Origin: Lepisosteus oculatus
Taxonomy: Eukaryota > Chordata > Actinopteri > Semionotiformes > Lepisosteidae
Length of the DNA: 64,000 nt
Direction: 5' to 3'
NCBI RefSeq assembly: GCF_040954835.1
Contig: NC_090698.1
Location: 49,920,284-49,984,283 of the forward strand
Positions 37,201 to 48,844 of this stretch are shown one piece after another (position 1 is the first letter of the stretch; each line of letters begins with the position of its first letter). Made by a program: the position numbers and the translations under genes. The notes beneath the pieces are model-generated. The model was not told the origin of the DNA and made no database searches. It was given only the letters and a program-made list of their open reading frames with translations.

Positions 37201-37870
37201 ACAGCTTTGCGGGCTAGAGCATTTTGCGGATGTAAATATGGGCACACAGAGTTTACCATTCCGGGGGATTCATTTGTTGGACTGTGTTTTTAATTCTTTT
37301 GAAGTACACTGTATCCTCATACACTGCGCCTCTTCTTCTTCAGAGCTATATAGCGCTTAACAGGTTCTTTAAAATATAAGGTGCTTCACGGCCGAAAAGT
37401 TGTGTTTTCTTTCTTCTTTTTTTTTAGCATGGAATAAACCTATTACTTATTCCTTTGAAGCCTACGCATGCTGACGCAGCAACCCACCCGAACTCTTTAA
37501 AATATAGTCTACATTTCAATTCCGCGTGTGTGTGTGTGTGCGGGGGGGTGGGTTAGTTTTTCACTTAAATTACTCCACTAAATGATCATTTATATATAGG
37601 TCTCCTAGACGTCATTGAAGAACAGATTTTGTTTTCTAAATTCATCCGAAATGATCCCAGAGCGGCGCAACGTCCCCGCTGCACTGTAGATCAGGAAGGG
37701 ATCCAAGAAATTGCTTCCCCGATTAAATTAAGAGGATAAATCGCCAGGTGTGCGATCTAGCTAGGACAACACAGTTAGCACCACTTATTGTTAAAGACTA
37801 TCACAATATCCAATGTATTTTTTAACTGAATGATTGGCTCTAGGTGACATATTACATAATTACATAAAGG
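37200..37870. promoter_or_regulatory. Candidate regulatory block downstream of NFIL3-like gene
   Basis: CpG-containing, GC-richer than its flanks and repeat-free apart from a short TG run at 37525-37540. It contains TGCTGACGCAGCA at 37469-37481, one base from the Maf recognition palindrome. It also contains ATTACATAAT at 37851-37860, whose complement is a perfect RTTAYGTAAY site, overlapping a second near-match ending at 37868. Function is inferred only. Confidence 0.3.
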
Positions 37871-38580
37871 TAATTATCCAAAGCAACCAAAAATACAAAA
37901 TAGCCCTAAGTTTAAATAAGACAGCACTGTTGTGAATCAATATTTGTACGCGTCCATAAAAAGCAAAAAGTGCCTAAATCTACCTTGTTATTAAGGGGAA
38001 GTGGACGTGAATGCAGCCTACTACAGTGCATATTAAATATCGTCACAGCTGACGTTTGCAGGCACTGTTAATACTACCAACTATCATAACTAAAACATTA
38101 ACGTGGTAGGCAAAATATGAGTGAAATGTAACCATCGTTGAAAACGTTAATATTTCCTTTGATTAACTTGACTTGATTAACATGGACTTCATTTTAATAG
38201 CAACATTATGTATTACACTCAGTGCATTAAGTATAAATGTAAACTGCAAGTACTTATATATATATATCCCGTGCCAACACGCCTATCCAAGTTTTACAAG
38301 TGGTTGTAATAATATGAACTAATGCGCTATTGCATTGAAAAATAGAAATGTGTGCCAAACATTGTGCCACGTCACTCGTATCCGAAGTCTAAAAGCTCAC
38401 ATTTACAACAGAACAATCAGAATAAGGCTGCTAAAGAAATAGATGCTAATATCAAAAAAGCTATCTACGACAAAACGCTAATCATATATTTTTTATATAG
38501 TAAGTGGCAAAAAGTACAGCGGCATTTTTTTAGAAAGTGTTTTGTTGCCAATAAGACGTACAAACAATAAATATTCTCCA
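37871..38580 (-). other. Likely 3' UTR/downstream DNA of NFIL3-like gene
   Basis: AT-rich. No AATAAA on the minus strand was seen close by; an ATTAAA (plus 'tttaat' near 38193) is a weak candidate signal. A short (TA) run lies near 38256. Confidence 0.3.
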
Positions 38581-40329
38581 TCAAAAATATACCGGGGATT
38601 TCGCCAGAAGCATTTGTTTAAGATGTGCTACTTCAGCACAGAGCGATGCTAGCTGGTTTCTCAAATGCCCAGCTTCAGCCTTATCTCTTGTATCCTTTGC
38701 GTAACATTGCACCCTCTGGTATTCTCTGCCATCGTGGTCGAAACCCTGACTGGGAAATTCTCTGGAAAACAATGGTGATAGATGATTTTCAATTTTATCA
38801 CCAACTAGATTGGTTTCCACGCAGTCTAAAGGCCCACCTTGTTCTCCTGGTGGAATGAAGTGTTCCGAGCTTGTTAGACTACAATTTAGGACGCGATCCT
38901 CCTCCTTCCCACTTTTATTTCCTTGAAAAGCCGAGTTCTTCAGCTTCGATTCATCAAGTGGTTTTTTCTTATCCTCTGCACCACTCAAGCACTTGATTCC
39001 AGTGCCTGGATATAAATGTACCCGTTCTGCTTCCGCTACTTTAACAATTGCTGTATTTTGGCTTCTTAATGGTATAACTTTGCATCTTTGGGTACTGATG
39101 ACTTTTAACCTTAGTTTGTGTGGCAAAAATGGCAAATTCTCTATCCAGTTCAATTTATCAGTGGCTGACGTGTTGTTGTTTGTGTCTTTCTCCGAAGAAA
39201 GAGATTCACACCCTTGACTTTGGCGAAAATCTTGAGACGTATTCTTAGCGTGAATATCTTGTGGCACGTCTTTGTGTAAATGCATTTCACCTTCATTTGC
39301 AGACTCTAGTAATTTGTGGCTTTCAGGCGCAACGTCATTTGTTGCATGAACATCTAAAGGAGCGATGATTGCATTACTTGAAATGCAAGTTTTATTTAGA
39401 TCTTCAAAACGACGATGTCCCGTGGGGAAATCAAAAGACTCACAACTTTTATCCCCAGAAGAAAGTGTGGAGTGCCCAAGACCAGGATCATTTCTCTTCA
39501 GGAACCGATAGTCATCATTCAGGTCTGGTGCGCACCGGGTAGGTGCGGGCGCACTGAAATTATGAACACCACCAAAAATACCGCTTTGGCGATTTAGGTT
39601 ATCTTCCGACACCACACGAAATGTGTCGTGGTTTGAAACAGTAGAAACATTAACCAGACTTGAGCAATGCTGGAATCTGTCCTGAAACAGAGGTTTGGAA
39701 ACAACATAATTCGTGAGCAAAGGAGATGCAGTAGGTGAGTGAATTTCAGTTACCTCGTGATGAGCGGGATTAGTTGCAGTGTGCTGCAAAAAGTGTTTTG
39801 AAAGGTTTTGTGTAGAAAATCTTGATTCAGGGATCTCGGTGGTATCTCGCATATTACTGAACCTGTACCGGACAGCGGAGAGCGCTGCCTTTAATTTCTC
39901 GTTTTCCCGGAGAAGTTCAACTGCGCGCGTCTCCAAAAGAAACTCCTCCATTCTTCTGCGCTGCCTTGACCGTCTGGCCGCCTCGTTGTTCCTTCTTCTT
40001 TTGACCCAGTAAGTGCTGTCTTTTTGGTCATCCGGGGTAAATTCTCTTTTTCTCCGAGATCCGGAATTCCCCACAGTAGTAGAGTGCGATTTTAATCCAA
40101 GGAAAGATCTTGCTAAAAAACTGCAAGGGCTTCGAGGATTTTGTGTGCACGACGAAGGAGTACCGCCGGACTCATGAGACAGAGGTGAGATAGTCGGAGA
40201 AGACATAGCATCTGCAGACACGGGGCTGGATGAGTTCTTTTGGTCTTCAGAGTCAATAAGCATGCCTGTAATTTTGGAATTAACTTCGAGCATAATTCCT
40301 GTTGCATTAAACTTCAAATCTGAATTCAT
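38581..40329 (-). CDS. NFIL3-like bZIP protein, tandem paralogue
   Basis: Predicted nuclear bZIP DNA-binding protein of 582 residues, about 100 longer than NFIL3. Basic region about 91-126: SRRKREFTPDDQKD matches NFIL3's [13 protein letters not shown], then YWVKRRRNNEAARRSRQRRR, with all the DNA-contacting Asn, Ala and Arg positions kept. The zipper follows (about 127-155) and looks shorter and less regular than in NFIL3. The long middle is Ser-rich and unlike NFIL3, but LPHKLRLKV and the last 30 residues (LASLCAEVAHLKQML) match NFIL3's LPHKLRIKA and [12 protein letters not shown]. Shared basic region, shared C-terminal motifs, a single coding exon and tandem position point to an old duplication. 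An in-frame TAA at 40360-40362 precedes the start with no other ATG between. Fish are known to have several nfil3-like genes; which member this is I cannot say. Confidence 0.93.
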   Translation of the reverse strand: MNSDLKFNATGIMLEVNSKITGMLIDSEDQKNSSSPVSADAMSSPTISPLSHESGGTPSSCTQNPRSPCSFLARSFLGLKSHSTTVGNSGSRRKREFTPDDQKDSTYWVKRRRNNEAARRSRQRRRMEEFLLETRAVELLRENEKLKAALSAVRYRFSNMRDTTEIPESRFSTQNLSKHFLQHTATNPAHHEVTEIHSPTASPLLTNYVVSKPLFQDRFQHCSSLVNVSTVSNHDTFRVVSEDNLNRQSGIFGGVHNFSAPAPTRCAPDLNDDYRFLKRNDPGLGHSTLSSGDKSCESFDFPTGHRRFEDLNKTCISSNAIIAPLDVHATNDVAPESHKLLESANEGEMHLHKDVPQDIHAKNTSQDFRQSQGCESLSSEKDTNNNTSATDKLNWIENLPFLPHKLRLKVISTQRCKVIPLRSQNTAIVKVAEAERVHLYPGTGIKCLSGAEDKKKPLDESKLKNSAFQGNKSGKEEDRVLNCSLTSSEHFIPPGEQGGPLDCVETNLVGDKIENHLSPLFSREFPSQGFDHDGREYQRVQCYAKDTRDKAEAGHLRNQLASLCAEVAHLKQMLLAKSPVYF

Positions 40330-40650
40330 AGCTGTTAAAGTGAAACTTATCTTGAGGTTTTAGGTTGCAGCCTAAATGTTTGTGGGACTGACAAATAAGA
40401 ACATTTTTAGGTCTTTAGCCACGCCCAATGTAGCAAGAACAGGTGTCTAGTAATCACAGTCTTCAGTTTTTATTTCCTTGATCACATTATTGCATTAACG
40501 CACTGAGTCTGCTTAACTGCAAGTGATCTTTTGCCCTTTACTTTCAACACTTAACGTTTGCTGTGTATTCATGCTGGCAAATCCAGGTTATTGTTGTTGT
40601 GGACGTTTTTTGTCAGGCTTTGCCGATGCAAGGTGATATCAAAATCGATT

Positions 40651-40660
40651 ATTACGTAAT
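40651..40660. promoter_or_regulatory. Perfect palindromic E4BP4/PAR-bZIP site
   Basis: ATTACGTAAT is a perfect RTTAYGTAAY on both strands, 322 bp upstream of the NFIL3-like start codon. This is the preferred binding word of NFIL3 and PAR bZIP proteins, so auto- or cross-regulation is plausible. A half-like word 'gacgtaatga' follows at 41045. Confidence 0.5.
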
Positions 40661-41635
40661 CACTTCCCACAGCACTAATACTTAAATATATATTTAGTAT
40701 ATTCAGTGCAATAATCGGAATCAGCTGGTGTGACTTCATCAGATTAAATAAAATAAAAATGTAATTATAGATCTTTAGTAAATTGACAATTACAAACATT
40801 AAGAGGGAGGTATTCAAAGTCGTCATCAATATTTTAAGAAACGTCAGTAAAGATATGATTGCATCACAGTCCTTGAACAAATGCTAATGTTATTAATGGA
40901 ACAATATGGTAAAGTAAAAACGGTTAACAGTGGGATTGCAAATAGATAAATAACTAACAGATAGTCATGGTAACCAATGAGAAACATTGTCATTATTACT
41001 TTTAACTCTACTACATGCTGTGTCAAACGAGGTCAGTATTGTCGGACGTAATGATTTGTAAGCTCTTCAGTCAGTGCTCATCTTTGCATTACGCACATTT
41101 GCCCTAAAAAATATCATAATTTTAGTAGTTTATCCCTGCCGATAAATACAATGCTATAGTGAACAGGAAATAGCCAAACACCACCACACTGATCCAGTAA
41201 CTAGAGTTAATACCATTGTCAAAGGTAGACTTGATGTATACTAAGTCATTGGACTACACACAGTAATTCAAGTTCACATTAAAAAAGCCCCAGTATAATC
41301 ATTTATAACATTCTAAAGTACAAGAATAAATTTACCACATTATATTTTTGTGGAATGGGTTTCAAAAATAAAGCTTGCATAAAAAAAACACTTCCAAAAA
41401 TATATATTAAACATTTAAATAGTTAAAACAAGACATATGTTTTAGTAAAAGTGTTCACATTTTAAAACTGCATTGCGAGCAAACTAAAAAGAAGCATTTG
41501 CCCATTTCTGTTACATCAAAGTTGCTTGGAATTTCACTCATTTGTATATTGTCAAATGAATTACATTGCAAACTTGTCAGCAAGACAACATTAACTTATC
41601 TCAGGACATTACTTTGAAGCATGGGAACTAAATTA
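40661..41635. other. Upstream DNA of NFIL3-like gene
   Basis: AT-rich with no recognised repeat. A promoter should lie here or just below it, but no TATA box or first exon can be fixed. Confidence 0.4.
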
Positions 41636-41639
41636 TTGG

Positions 41640-41972
41640 GCAAAGAATGACAACTTTAAAAAGTGTTCCACGTGATAACAGAAGGTACAAAAGTGACAGA
41701 AGAGCTGAGGCACCTTGATCTGAGGCAACGTCAGGCTGGTTTGCAATGTTTTCCTTCTGTTGTTTTTAAATGCGAGAACAGGAGACATTCCTTTACCCAG
41801 AGGGTTGAAGGAGTGTGGAACAATATTCTTACCCATGTGGTTGAAGCAGGTACTTTGGCCTCATTTAAGGAATGGCTGGATGAGATCCTTGGATCAATAA
41901 ACTACCAACTACCAAACGGGCAAGATGGCCTCCTCCTGTTTGGAACCTTTCCTATGTTCTTATGTCTTAAGG
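41640..41972 (+). repeat. LINE (CR1-like) 3' end
   Basis: The frame at 41663-41977 reads TQRVEGVWNNILTHVVEAGT and then FKEWLDEILGS, the usual C-terminal and tail text of fish CR1-like LINEs. It ends with the family's characteristic 'gcaagatggcctcctcctgt' then 'cctatgttcttatgtctta'. It is 5'-truncated. Confidence 0.82.
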
Positions 41973-42289
41973 TTTAAACATTGATCAGAATAGAATGCAC
42001 TGCTTCAGCTAAGCTGTTTTAAAAACATATTTTGGGGGTTAGAAAAGCTCAATTTGTCTGGACTCTGAAAGGCTAAACTAGCAGGCTGTAGCTATTTGAC
42101 CAGGGCTTTGGTACAGAGCAAGAAAAAAAAAGAAATTTGATTCCTTTGCAAAACAAGGGCAAGGAAAAACATTTCACCTTATCAATGGGTCAACCTTAGT
42201 TTTGCTGGTCCTGGAATCTGTCCGGGTGCTTAGGTGAGAAATCTTGGAATCATTTGTGGGCAACCGAGCTGTTCAGATCGTAACCAGTA

Positions 42290-42660
42290 TTGGTTTGGTT
42301 AATTTGCACTAGTTCCCAGTCGATCTCAAATAAGATTCCATTTAGAGTTGGTCACTTTCAGGAGCTTGAACAGTTTGGCATTGACTACACCAGGGACACA
42401 ACTCCCTATAACATGTTATTAAGACGTCAATATAAGGCTCCAGACATCAGGAGATTGTGCTTCCTGTTCTGTTCCTAGACTGCAAAGTGATCTCCCAACC
42501 AATAATAGATCTTTCAAGGCAGCGAGCCTTAAAACTCATTTTTATTACTCTTGCTTTTAATTCTATTTTCTGTTTTAATTTGGGCATACTGTACCTTGTT
42601 TTATTTGATTTATTGAACAACATCTTGAGGTGATGTACCATAAATAATGCAATACAAAAT
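42290..42660 (+). repeat. LINE (L2-like) 3' end, decayed
   Basis: The stretch 'ccttaaaactcatttttatt' then 'actcttgcttttaattc' encodes the end of an L2-type reverse transcriptase (the 'LKTHFYYSCF' type of ending). A tail follows with 'tcttgaggtgatgtaccata'. 5'-truncated and mutated. Confidence 0.55.
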
Positions 42661-44228
42661 TCAAAGTTATTACTCCATGATTCAAAATTCCATTCCTATT
42701 CACAGGCAGTAAGGTAGCTAAGGACATATTAAATAGTTTCTTAAAGTGTTCAGGTTTATTGTACATACTGCATGTTCCTTATTTTTGTAGCAAATAAGTA
42801 CTATTCCGTTTTACCTTAACATTGCCACTTGCCAGTAAATTAAACAGCACAGCAATGCAAATAAAGTACTGCATGGATGTTCAATTCAGAACATATACAG
42901 TAACAGTGCCCCCTTATGGTAATTTTATTGCTTCATGTTATTCCTGATGTTATGTAATTTGTTACAATCAATAGCAGTATTTGTGGACAGATGCATATTT
43001 CATATTGAAGAAAATCTAAACAAGGCTACATACAAATCTGAATTTTATAACAATTCCAAAAACTATGTGCGCAAAGACAGCACATGAAAAAGACACCACT
43101 ATTTTTGACATCTGGAAGAGAGCAAAACCAATACAATTATTAAATGTCTAGTCAGTTTAATTTTTAACTTGTGACAATTTCACTTGTGACATTTGAGAAT
43201 AACACTGGAATAAAAAAATAATCAGGGTTCCAGCAACTTGGTGGTTTGCCTTCTAATAGTGAATGCAGATTAAATTGCGCACTCGCAAAGTATTTAAAAA
43301 GGCACGTCTTTGTGGCCACCTAGCTCTGTAGAGCCATCTAGTGGTAGACAGTAGGTTACTGCACCGTTTTCATATGGCCACCAGCAAGGATGGTTATGTA
43401 CTGTATCTGTCTAAGACAAACAGGAAAATTGCGGTTCCAGACGTTGCTGGGTAGTATAATGTCATTATAAATACTAGGTGATGAACTTGAGAAACTTACC
43501 ATTTTGTTTTAAAAATAATGAACTTAACCTAGATGAATCAAGGGTATCAGACCCCAAATAGGACAAAGTTACAAAAAACACAAAGGGCAAAGTGTTGGGA
43601 ATACAAACCTAAAAACATCCACGGACAGAATATTTGGCCCTTAAGCTACATGCAGTGATAAAGTAAAAAAACGAATCCGTGTATCAAGGACTGTCAGACA
43701 TCTTACTAAGAAGCTTCTCTTCAGATAATGACAGAGAACTGTTGATTACATTTGTAGCGTTCTGCATCATGGTGGCTACAGACAAAAGTTTGATACGTGC
43801 AAACTCCATGTCCCAAATGAAAAGGGGTCTTGCAGTCAGAAAACAATAGGAGCTTGTTATAATATATATTTATATAAGAACTAAGTGCTTTAAAAAGCAA
43901 AACTGCAAAAAAGTTGGATTGACACATCAATACAAAAAATCAGATTGTAAGATGTGTGGTGGGTATATTCATTGATGAACCATTAACGTTTCACAGGCAC
44001 TTTGGAAAACACTGTGGATGTTTGCATTGCATTGCGATGTTTGTGTTTCATAAGTCAAGAAATTCTCCACATTTCTAAAAAAAAAGTTCCAGTCCATCAG
44101 CAGGCTTGTTGATTAAGTATTCAGTCAAGTCAAGGGATGATAGTAAATGCACAAACCTCCCAACTAGCAGTTCCAAAATATACATCTAGCTTATACAAAC
44201 GTTAAAAGTAGCACTAGTAAACATCACT
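42661..44228. other. Intergenic, nothing recognised
   Basis: AT-rich DNA with short domainless frames. An RTTAYGTAAY-type word occurs at about 42949-42958. Confidence 0.45.
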
Positions 44229-44229
44229 C

Positions 44230-44790
44230 TCTACTTTTCATTTTTTTTCTGAGACACTTTCTTCTTTAATATTTTTTTCTAATGTTGTAACATGAAAAGC
44301 TTCCACTGCAACACGCCTCTGTTGGACCTTATTTTTTACCACTTGAAGCTCATTACACTCCTTTACTTACCTGAATCATTTTTAATCGTGCTACAAAATA
44401 CTTTTTCTCTGTGCAGTTTTTGGAATGGATTTATCAGACCATTTGGGATACTATTTTCTAACATGTGCTGACTAAGCAAATTAACTTTAAACTCTTTCTA
44501 TCCATTTTCTACTTGTCCTTCCTAACACATTCTACTGCCATTGAGATCAGTTCTATTCTTTTGTAGTCTGCTTTCCTGAAACTAAACCTTTGTTGTGGGC
44601 TCCACCTATAATGTTTCAAAAACAACTTCAAAGCATACCCTGTTATGATCCCAGTTTCCTAATGGGTCCCTCATCTCCACTTTTCTTACCCTGTCTTTGT
44701 TTGAAAACACTACATCAATCCCAGCATTAACTCTGGTAGATGTCCAGACAAACTGAGTAAGGAGCAATCGTTAGTGATGACTACTCTGAG
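44230..44790 (-). repeat. Decayed LINE (CR1-like), 5' region
   Basis: Plus-strand words 'ctgctttcctgaaactaaac', 'ttcaaagcataccctgttat' and 'gtttgaaaacactacatcaa' match the minus-strand text of the endonuclease and linker region of the LINE family seen at 8560 and 27346. No frame survives. Confidence 0.6.
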
Positions 44791-46160
44791 ATTTGCAGTT
44801 GCTGACAACCCTGAAAGCTTTTTTTAATGTTTTCGTTTTGTAAGTGGTTTCTGAGATCCTTGATTCCTCATCTAGGTTATATTTGTCGTTTCTTAAACAA
44901 GTGGAAACATGAAAGAAATCCTTGTTTAATTGAAAGCATGCACCTTCGTTACTCACATAAGCGACAAGTTCTTGTCACCAAGTAACATGCAGAAATCGAA
45001 CAATGAAACGACAGGCATTAACTACATGTTTGCATTAAAGGGGTGCTATTTAATTAAAATGGACAGCATAGCTGTTAGGTACTTTAACAAGTCTCAGGTT
45101 TGAACATACAGTTATTATTACTGTACGTTTCTTACCGATTCAACTGCAACTTCAAACACCAGGTGTTTCACTGTGTTGAGCTGGGTGGAAACACTACATA
45201 GAATTCTGGCAGGAATAGTGGTGACTCTGACAATTAGGGGAGCATGCTTCCATGAATGTATGACCTGCCAGTTCCTCCATCTCATGGTGTTCTCTCTGTT
45301 CCTCTGTTCCTGACCCTGTAACTTCATTTTTTCAATGAGGAACTGGATTTTGTGGCAGTTTTCAAAGATGTAGTCTGGTTGATTTTACAAGCTGCAAACC
45401 AAAGGCTTATAGACATTTTTTAAGCAGGATTAATAGGAAATTGTATAAATCCCACTTTGTATGCTTTCCTAATTTCTATATGTTTTCCTAATTTATACAT
45501 GTTCCTTATTTTTCCATAGCTGCTTAAATGCAATTAGCCTCTCTGCCTGCAACTGATACTTAATAAAGTCTATCTGTGACACACTGGCAAGCAAACTGCT
45601 TGTTCCCTTCTGCTGTATTGTATCTAGAAAAGTAATCAACATATTTCCACCCCGGACCAGTCGTTTTATGACTCAGTACTTAGAAGATGTATCTGTAAAT
45701 GTCAATTTCATGTTATACTGCATATTGTACCTATAGATTCATAAGAATTATGTAAACATCAAGGTGTAGAAGAATGATTTATTAGTAAACTGTAATGTAA
45801 CAAAATATATTTTACATCTTCTTAGGTAATTTAATCCACTCAATTAAATCAGAAATTGAATTGCACTCTATTGTAATTGCAATGTAGGATGAATTTATGG
45901 GGGGGGGACGGGGACAAATACACTTTTCACTCCCAATTCTGCTCCATGTTCATTATTAAAATGTTACAGGATGAGGCAGGCTACTGAAATGTACTGTGTC
46001 AGTAATCATTCTAAATATTCTGTGAGTCCACTATATTTCAGCACATAACCACCTATTCGAATACAGAGCTTAATTTCCTGTAATATACTGTAACACAAAA
46101 GCAAATAAAGCACTTACTGTAACTTTTTGAAGACACCCACTCATTGGAGATCTAAGTAAT
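44791..46160. other. Intergenic between NFIL3-like gene and ROR2
   Basis: AT-rich. A local duplication ('ctttcctaatttctatatg' and 'ttttcctaatttatacatg') lies at about 45462-45501, and a G run at 45900. No gene recognised. Confidence 0.45.
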
Positions 46161-46164
46161 GTAT

Positions 46165-47410
46165 CATTTTATTGAATATTCCACGTGGCTGGATGTACAA
46201 AATATATGGCTAAACTGTGTGGCGATTACAAAAAAAAAGAATATCACATTCGTGAGTTTTACAAGAACACATTTTTTGAAAAATGCAAGGACCTGTTGGC
46301 TAAAAAAAGTACATAAAAGCCAATACCACTGAATAACAAACCCCATCTGAACAGAAGAGAGGAAGCATTTAAATTACATCAAATTGAAATAAAAATCGGA
46401 GAATCTCGAGTATGTCGGAGAAAAAGGCTTTTAAATTACACATCTGTACAGGGTTTAAAACGATAAAAGACGCAGTACCAGAACAAAACTTGCCTTGGTA
46501 TATGTGTTTGATGTTGAAGCTTTTCAGCCACTTCATTGTGTAGGAAGGCAGTCACATTTCCAAATGATAGCAAAGAAAGCTATTCCTCCTCCCAGTTTTC
46601 TCTTTTACTTTAAAAGTCATGAACAGCAATTTCAGGTTGAAATGCCGAAATTCCAGTCTCTCGTAAAGACCAGGGTTTCTTCTCAACTGCTTCCTTTTTA
46701 AACTGAATTCCAGGGGGAAAAAACGTGGCCTTAAAAAGTTAAATCATTCGTAGTTCAGAAAGGCATTAACATCTAAATACAATCTTAAAATCTTCTTATT
46801 TTCCAGGATTCCAATCTTTTTGCCCATTTTGAGGCTGAAGAATTGAATATATCCTTTAAAGAAGTATAAATGTGTGTATAAAACATAAGATCACTTTTTT
46901 TCTCATCTGAACATCAGTTCATGTCCACAGTGAATAAATCCTTACCTTGTTGTATGCAAAAACAGCAAAAAACAAAAACCTCAAAAATGCAACTCTACAA
47001 ATCCGCTATAGACAAATTTTGCATTATGTTGCACAGCAACAGTAAGAAAAAAAATTCTTCTGAATGACTCTGCAACACTTCCACTAAAAAAAAAAAATAT
47101 TGTACACCCTTTGCGCCTGCACACATTTCCTCTGGGTGAACACGTGATTCTTCATTGCTGTTCCAGAGTCACCTGTGCTCAGGATCCATGTAAGAGTCAC
47201 CACAATCCACAATCTGAATCTCAGTAATGACTGATTTGAAACACTGCTGGAGTATAAATGCAGATCACTATAAATAACAATTCAGTTTGAGTTAACAATG
47301 AATGCAGATCATTCCCTTCACTTAAGTTTTTTTTTTCTTTTTGTAGGTTTTGCTTTTGTTACCACAAAATGTCACAGTTCTTGTTTTGGTCTCCGCTACT
47401 ACATTACTCT
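46165..47410 (-). other. Likely ROR2 3' UTR
   Basis: A minus-strand AATAAA (plus 'tttatt' at 46167-46172) lies about 1.24 kb past the ROR2 stop. The interval has no recognised repeat and is a reasonable 3' UTR. Other polyadenylation sites are possible. Confidence 0.5.
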
Positions 47411-48844
47411 CTATGCTTCAGACTGCATCTCGGGGTCCTCTGTATGTAGGGTGTCATTGTCGCCGAGCAGCTCTGTTTCGGGGACAGACACATCCTCGTT
47501 GTGCAGAGCAGTCTGGGAAGATCCATCTGCAACATCTTCCTCAACGGCCTTTCCATCCTCCGTGAGCAAAGCCGCTCGCTCAGTCATTGAAGCGTTTGAC
47601 GGGGCCGTCGTGACGTAGCCAGTGCTTGTGGAACCACTTCCGCTATGATGTGATCCAGCTTTGGGCACCATTTGTGGATGCATCTGCTGTGGAGGCATCT
47701 GCATAGGGATCTGCATAGGGTAGAAGTTTTGTAAATAGGCTCCATAGGCTGGCATGGGCTGATAGCCGTTGACGGGAATATACAGCTGAGGAGGGACCAT
47801 GGGACGGATCTGACCCTTCATGGGAATGAACTGGGGCTGAGGGAAAGGCTGGGTTTTTTGTTTGGGGCCAACATACCGCGCCGTGCTGACATTACTGACG
47901 GGGCTGGTGCTGAGAGAGCTGGTTTGGGTTGTATTGCTGGCCCCCGAGGTTTGAGCCGAGCTGTTGTAGTTGGACAGGCTCTCCCACGTCCGTAGTCTGG
48001 TGTGGATGTCTTTGAACCTGGGTCTTCTGACAGGGAATTCATTCCAGCACTCCAGCATGAGGGTGTAGATCCAAGCTGGGCAATCATCAGGGCAGGGCAG
48101 GACCTGTCGGTTCCTCACCATCTCAATGACATCTTGGTTGGAATAGCCGCAATATGGCTGCAGGCCATAGCTGAAGATTTCCCACAAGACCACACCATAG
48201 GACCAAATGTCTGAATCCACTGAAAATTTGCCATACATGATAGCCTCTGGAGACATCCAACGGATAGGAAAAGGATTTCCTCCCATCAGCTTGTAGTAAT
48301 CAGCCGAGTAGACTTCACGGAAAAGGCCCAGGTCTAAGATCTTCACGTTGAGTTTATCGCACACTAAAATGTTTCGGGTGGCCAGGTCTTTGTGCACCAC
48401 ATGATGGCTGGAAAGGTACTCCATCCCAGCGGCTATCTGCGTCACGATGTGGAGGAAGTCAGCTTGTTCCAAGGTGGATTTCACCGTCTTGTCATCATCA
48501 GTGCTTCCCACGTCTGAATGGGGGGACCTCATGACCAGGAACTCGTGGAGGTCCCCATGTCCGGAGTAGCTGAAGATCATGCTCATGGGCTGCTCCTTAG
48601 TGACCACACCCAGCAGACAGATGATGTTGGGATGCTGCAGCCGGGACCTCATCAGAGCTTCATGCTTAAACTCCTCCCTCAGGGTCAATTCAGCTTTATC
48701 CTTTACCGTCTTGATGGCAACTACTTGGGTCTGTTCCCCAGGTGCTGTGCCATAAAGATGTCCCTTGTACACTTTCCCAAATCGGTCTTCACCGAGCTCC
48801 TCCATGAAGCGCACAGCAGACAGGTTGATCTCCCGGAGTTTTCC
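47411..48844 (-). CDS. ror2: ROR2 exon: kinase domain and C-terminal tail
   Basis: The acceptor is at 48845-48846; the exon opens in frame with [18 protein letters not shown] and ends with a TAG at 47411-47413 (477 residues). Kinase landmarks: glycine loop [11 protein letters not shown], beta-3 lysine in [12 protein letters not shown], catalytic loop HKDLATRN, and DLG in place of DFG ([14 protein letters not shown]), as is usual for ROR2. RWMSPEAI and [16 protein letters not shown] follow. ROR2's DLG and altered glycine loop go with weak or debated kinase activity. The residue before DLG is Leu (KILDLGLF), where human has Ser. The tail has a Ser/Thr stretch ([16 protein letters not shown]), a Pro/Gln/Met-rich stretch and a second Ser/Thr stretch. 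Confidence 0.98.
   Translation of the reverse strand, partial: GKLREINLSAVRFMEELGEDRFGKVYKGHLYGTAPGEQTQVVAIKTVKDKAELTLREEFKHEALMRSRLQHPNIICLLGVVTKEQPMSMIFSYSGHGDLHEFLVMRSPHSDVGSTDDDKTVKSTLEQADFLHIVTQIAAGMEYLSSHHVVHKDLATRNILVCDKLNVKILDLGLFREVYSADYYKLMGGNPFPIRWMSPEAIMYGKFSVDSDIWSYGVVLWEIFSYGLQPYCGYSNQDVIEMVRNRQVLPCPDDCPAWIYTLMLECWNEFPVRRPRFKDIHTRLRTWESLSNYNSSAQTSGASNTTQTSSLSTSPVSNVSTARYVGPKQKTQPFPQPQFIPMKGQIRPMVPPQLYIPVNGYQPMPAYGAYLQNFYPMQIPMQMPPQQMHPQMVPKAGSHHSGSGSTSTGYVTTAPSNASMTERAALLTEDGKAVEEDVADGSSQTALHNEDVSVPETELLGDNDTLHTEDPEMQSEA

Noticed and set aside
41663..41977. 104-codon open frame (+) as a gene
   Set aside because: Its peptide and the following tail match the 3' end of a CR1-like LINE.
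47298..47618. Plus-strand frames over the ROR2 tail
   Set aside because: Antisense shadows of the ROR2 C-terminal coding sequence.
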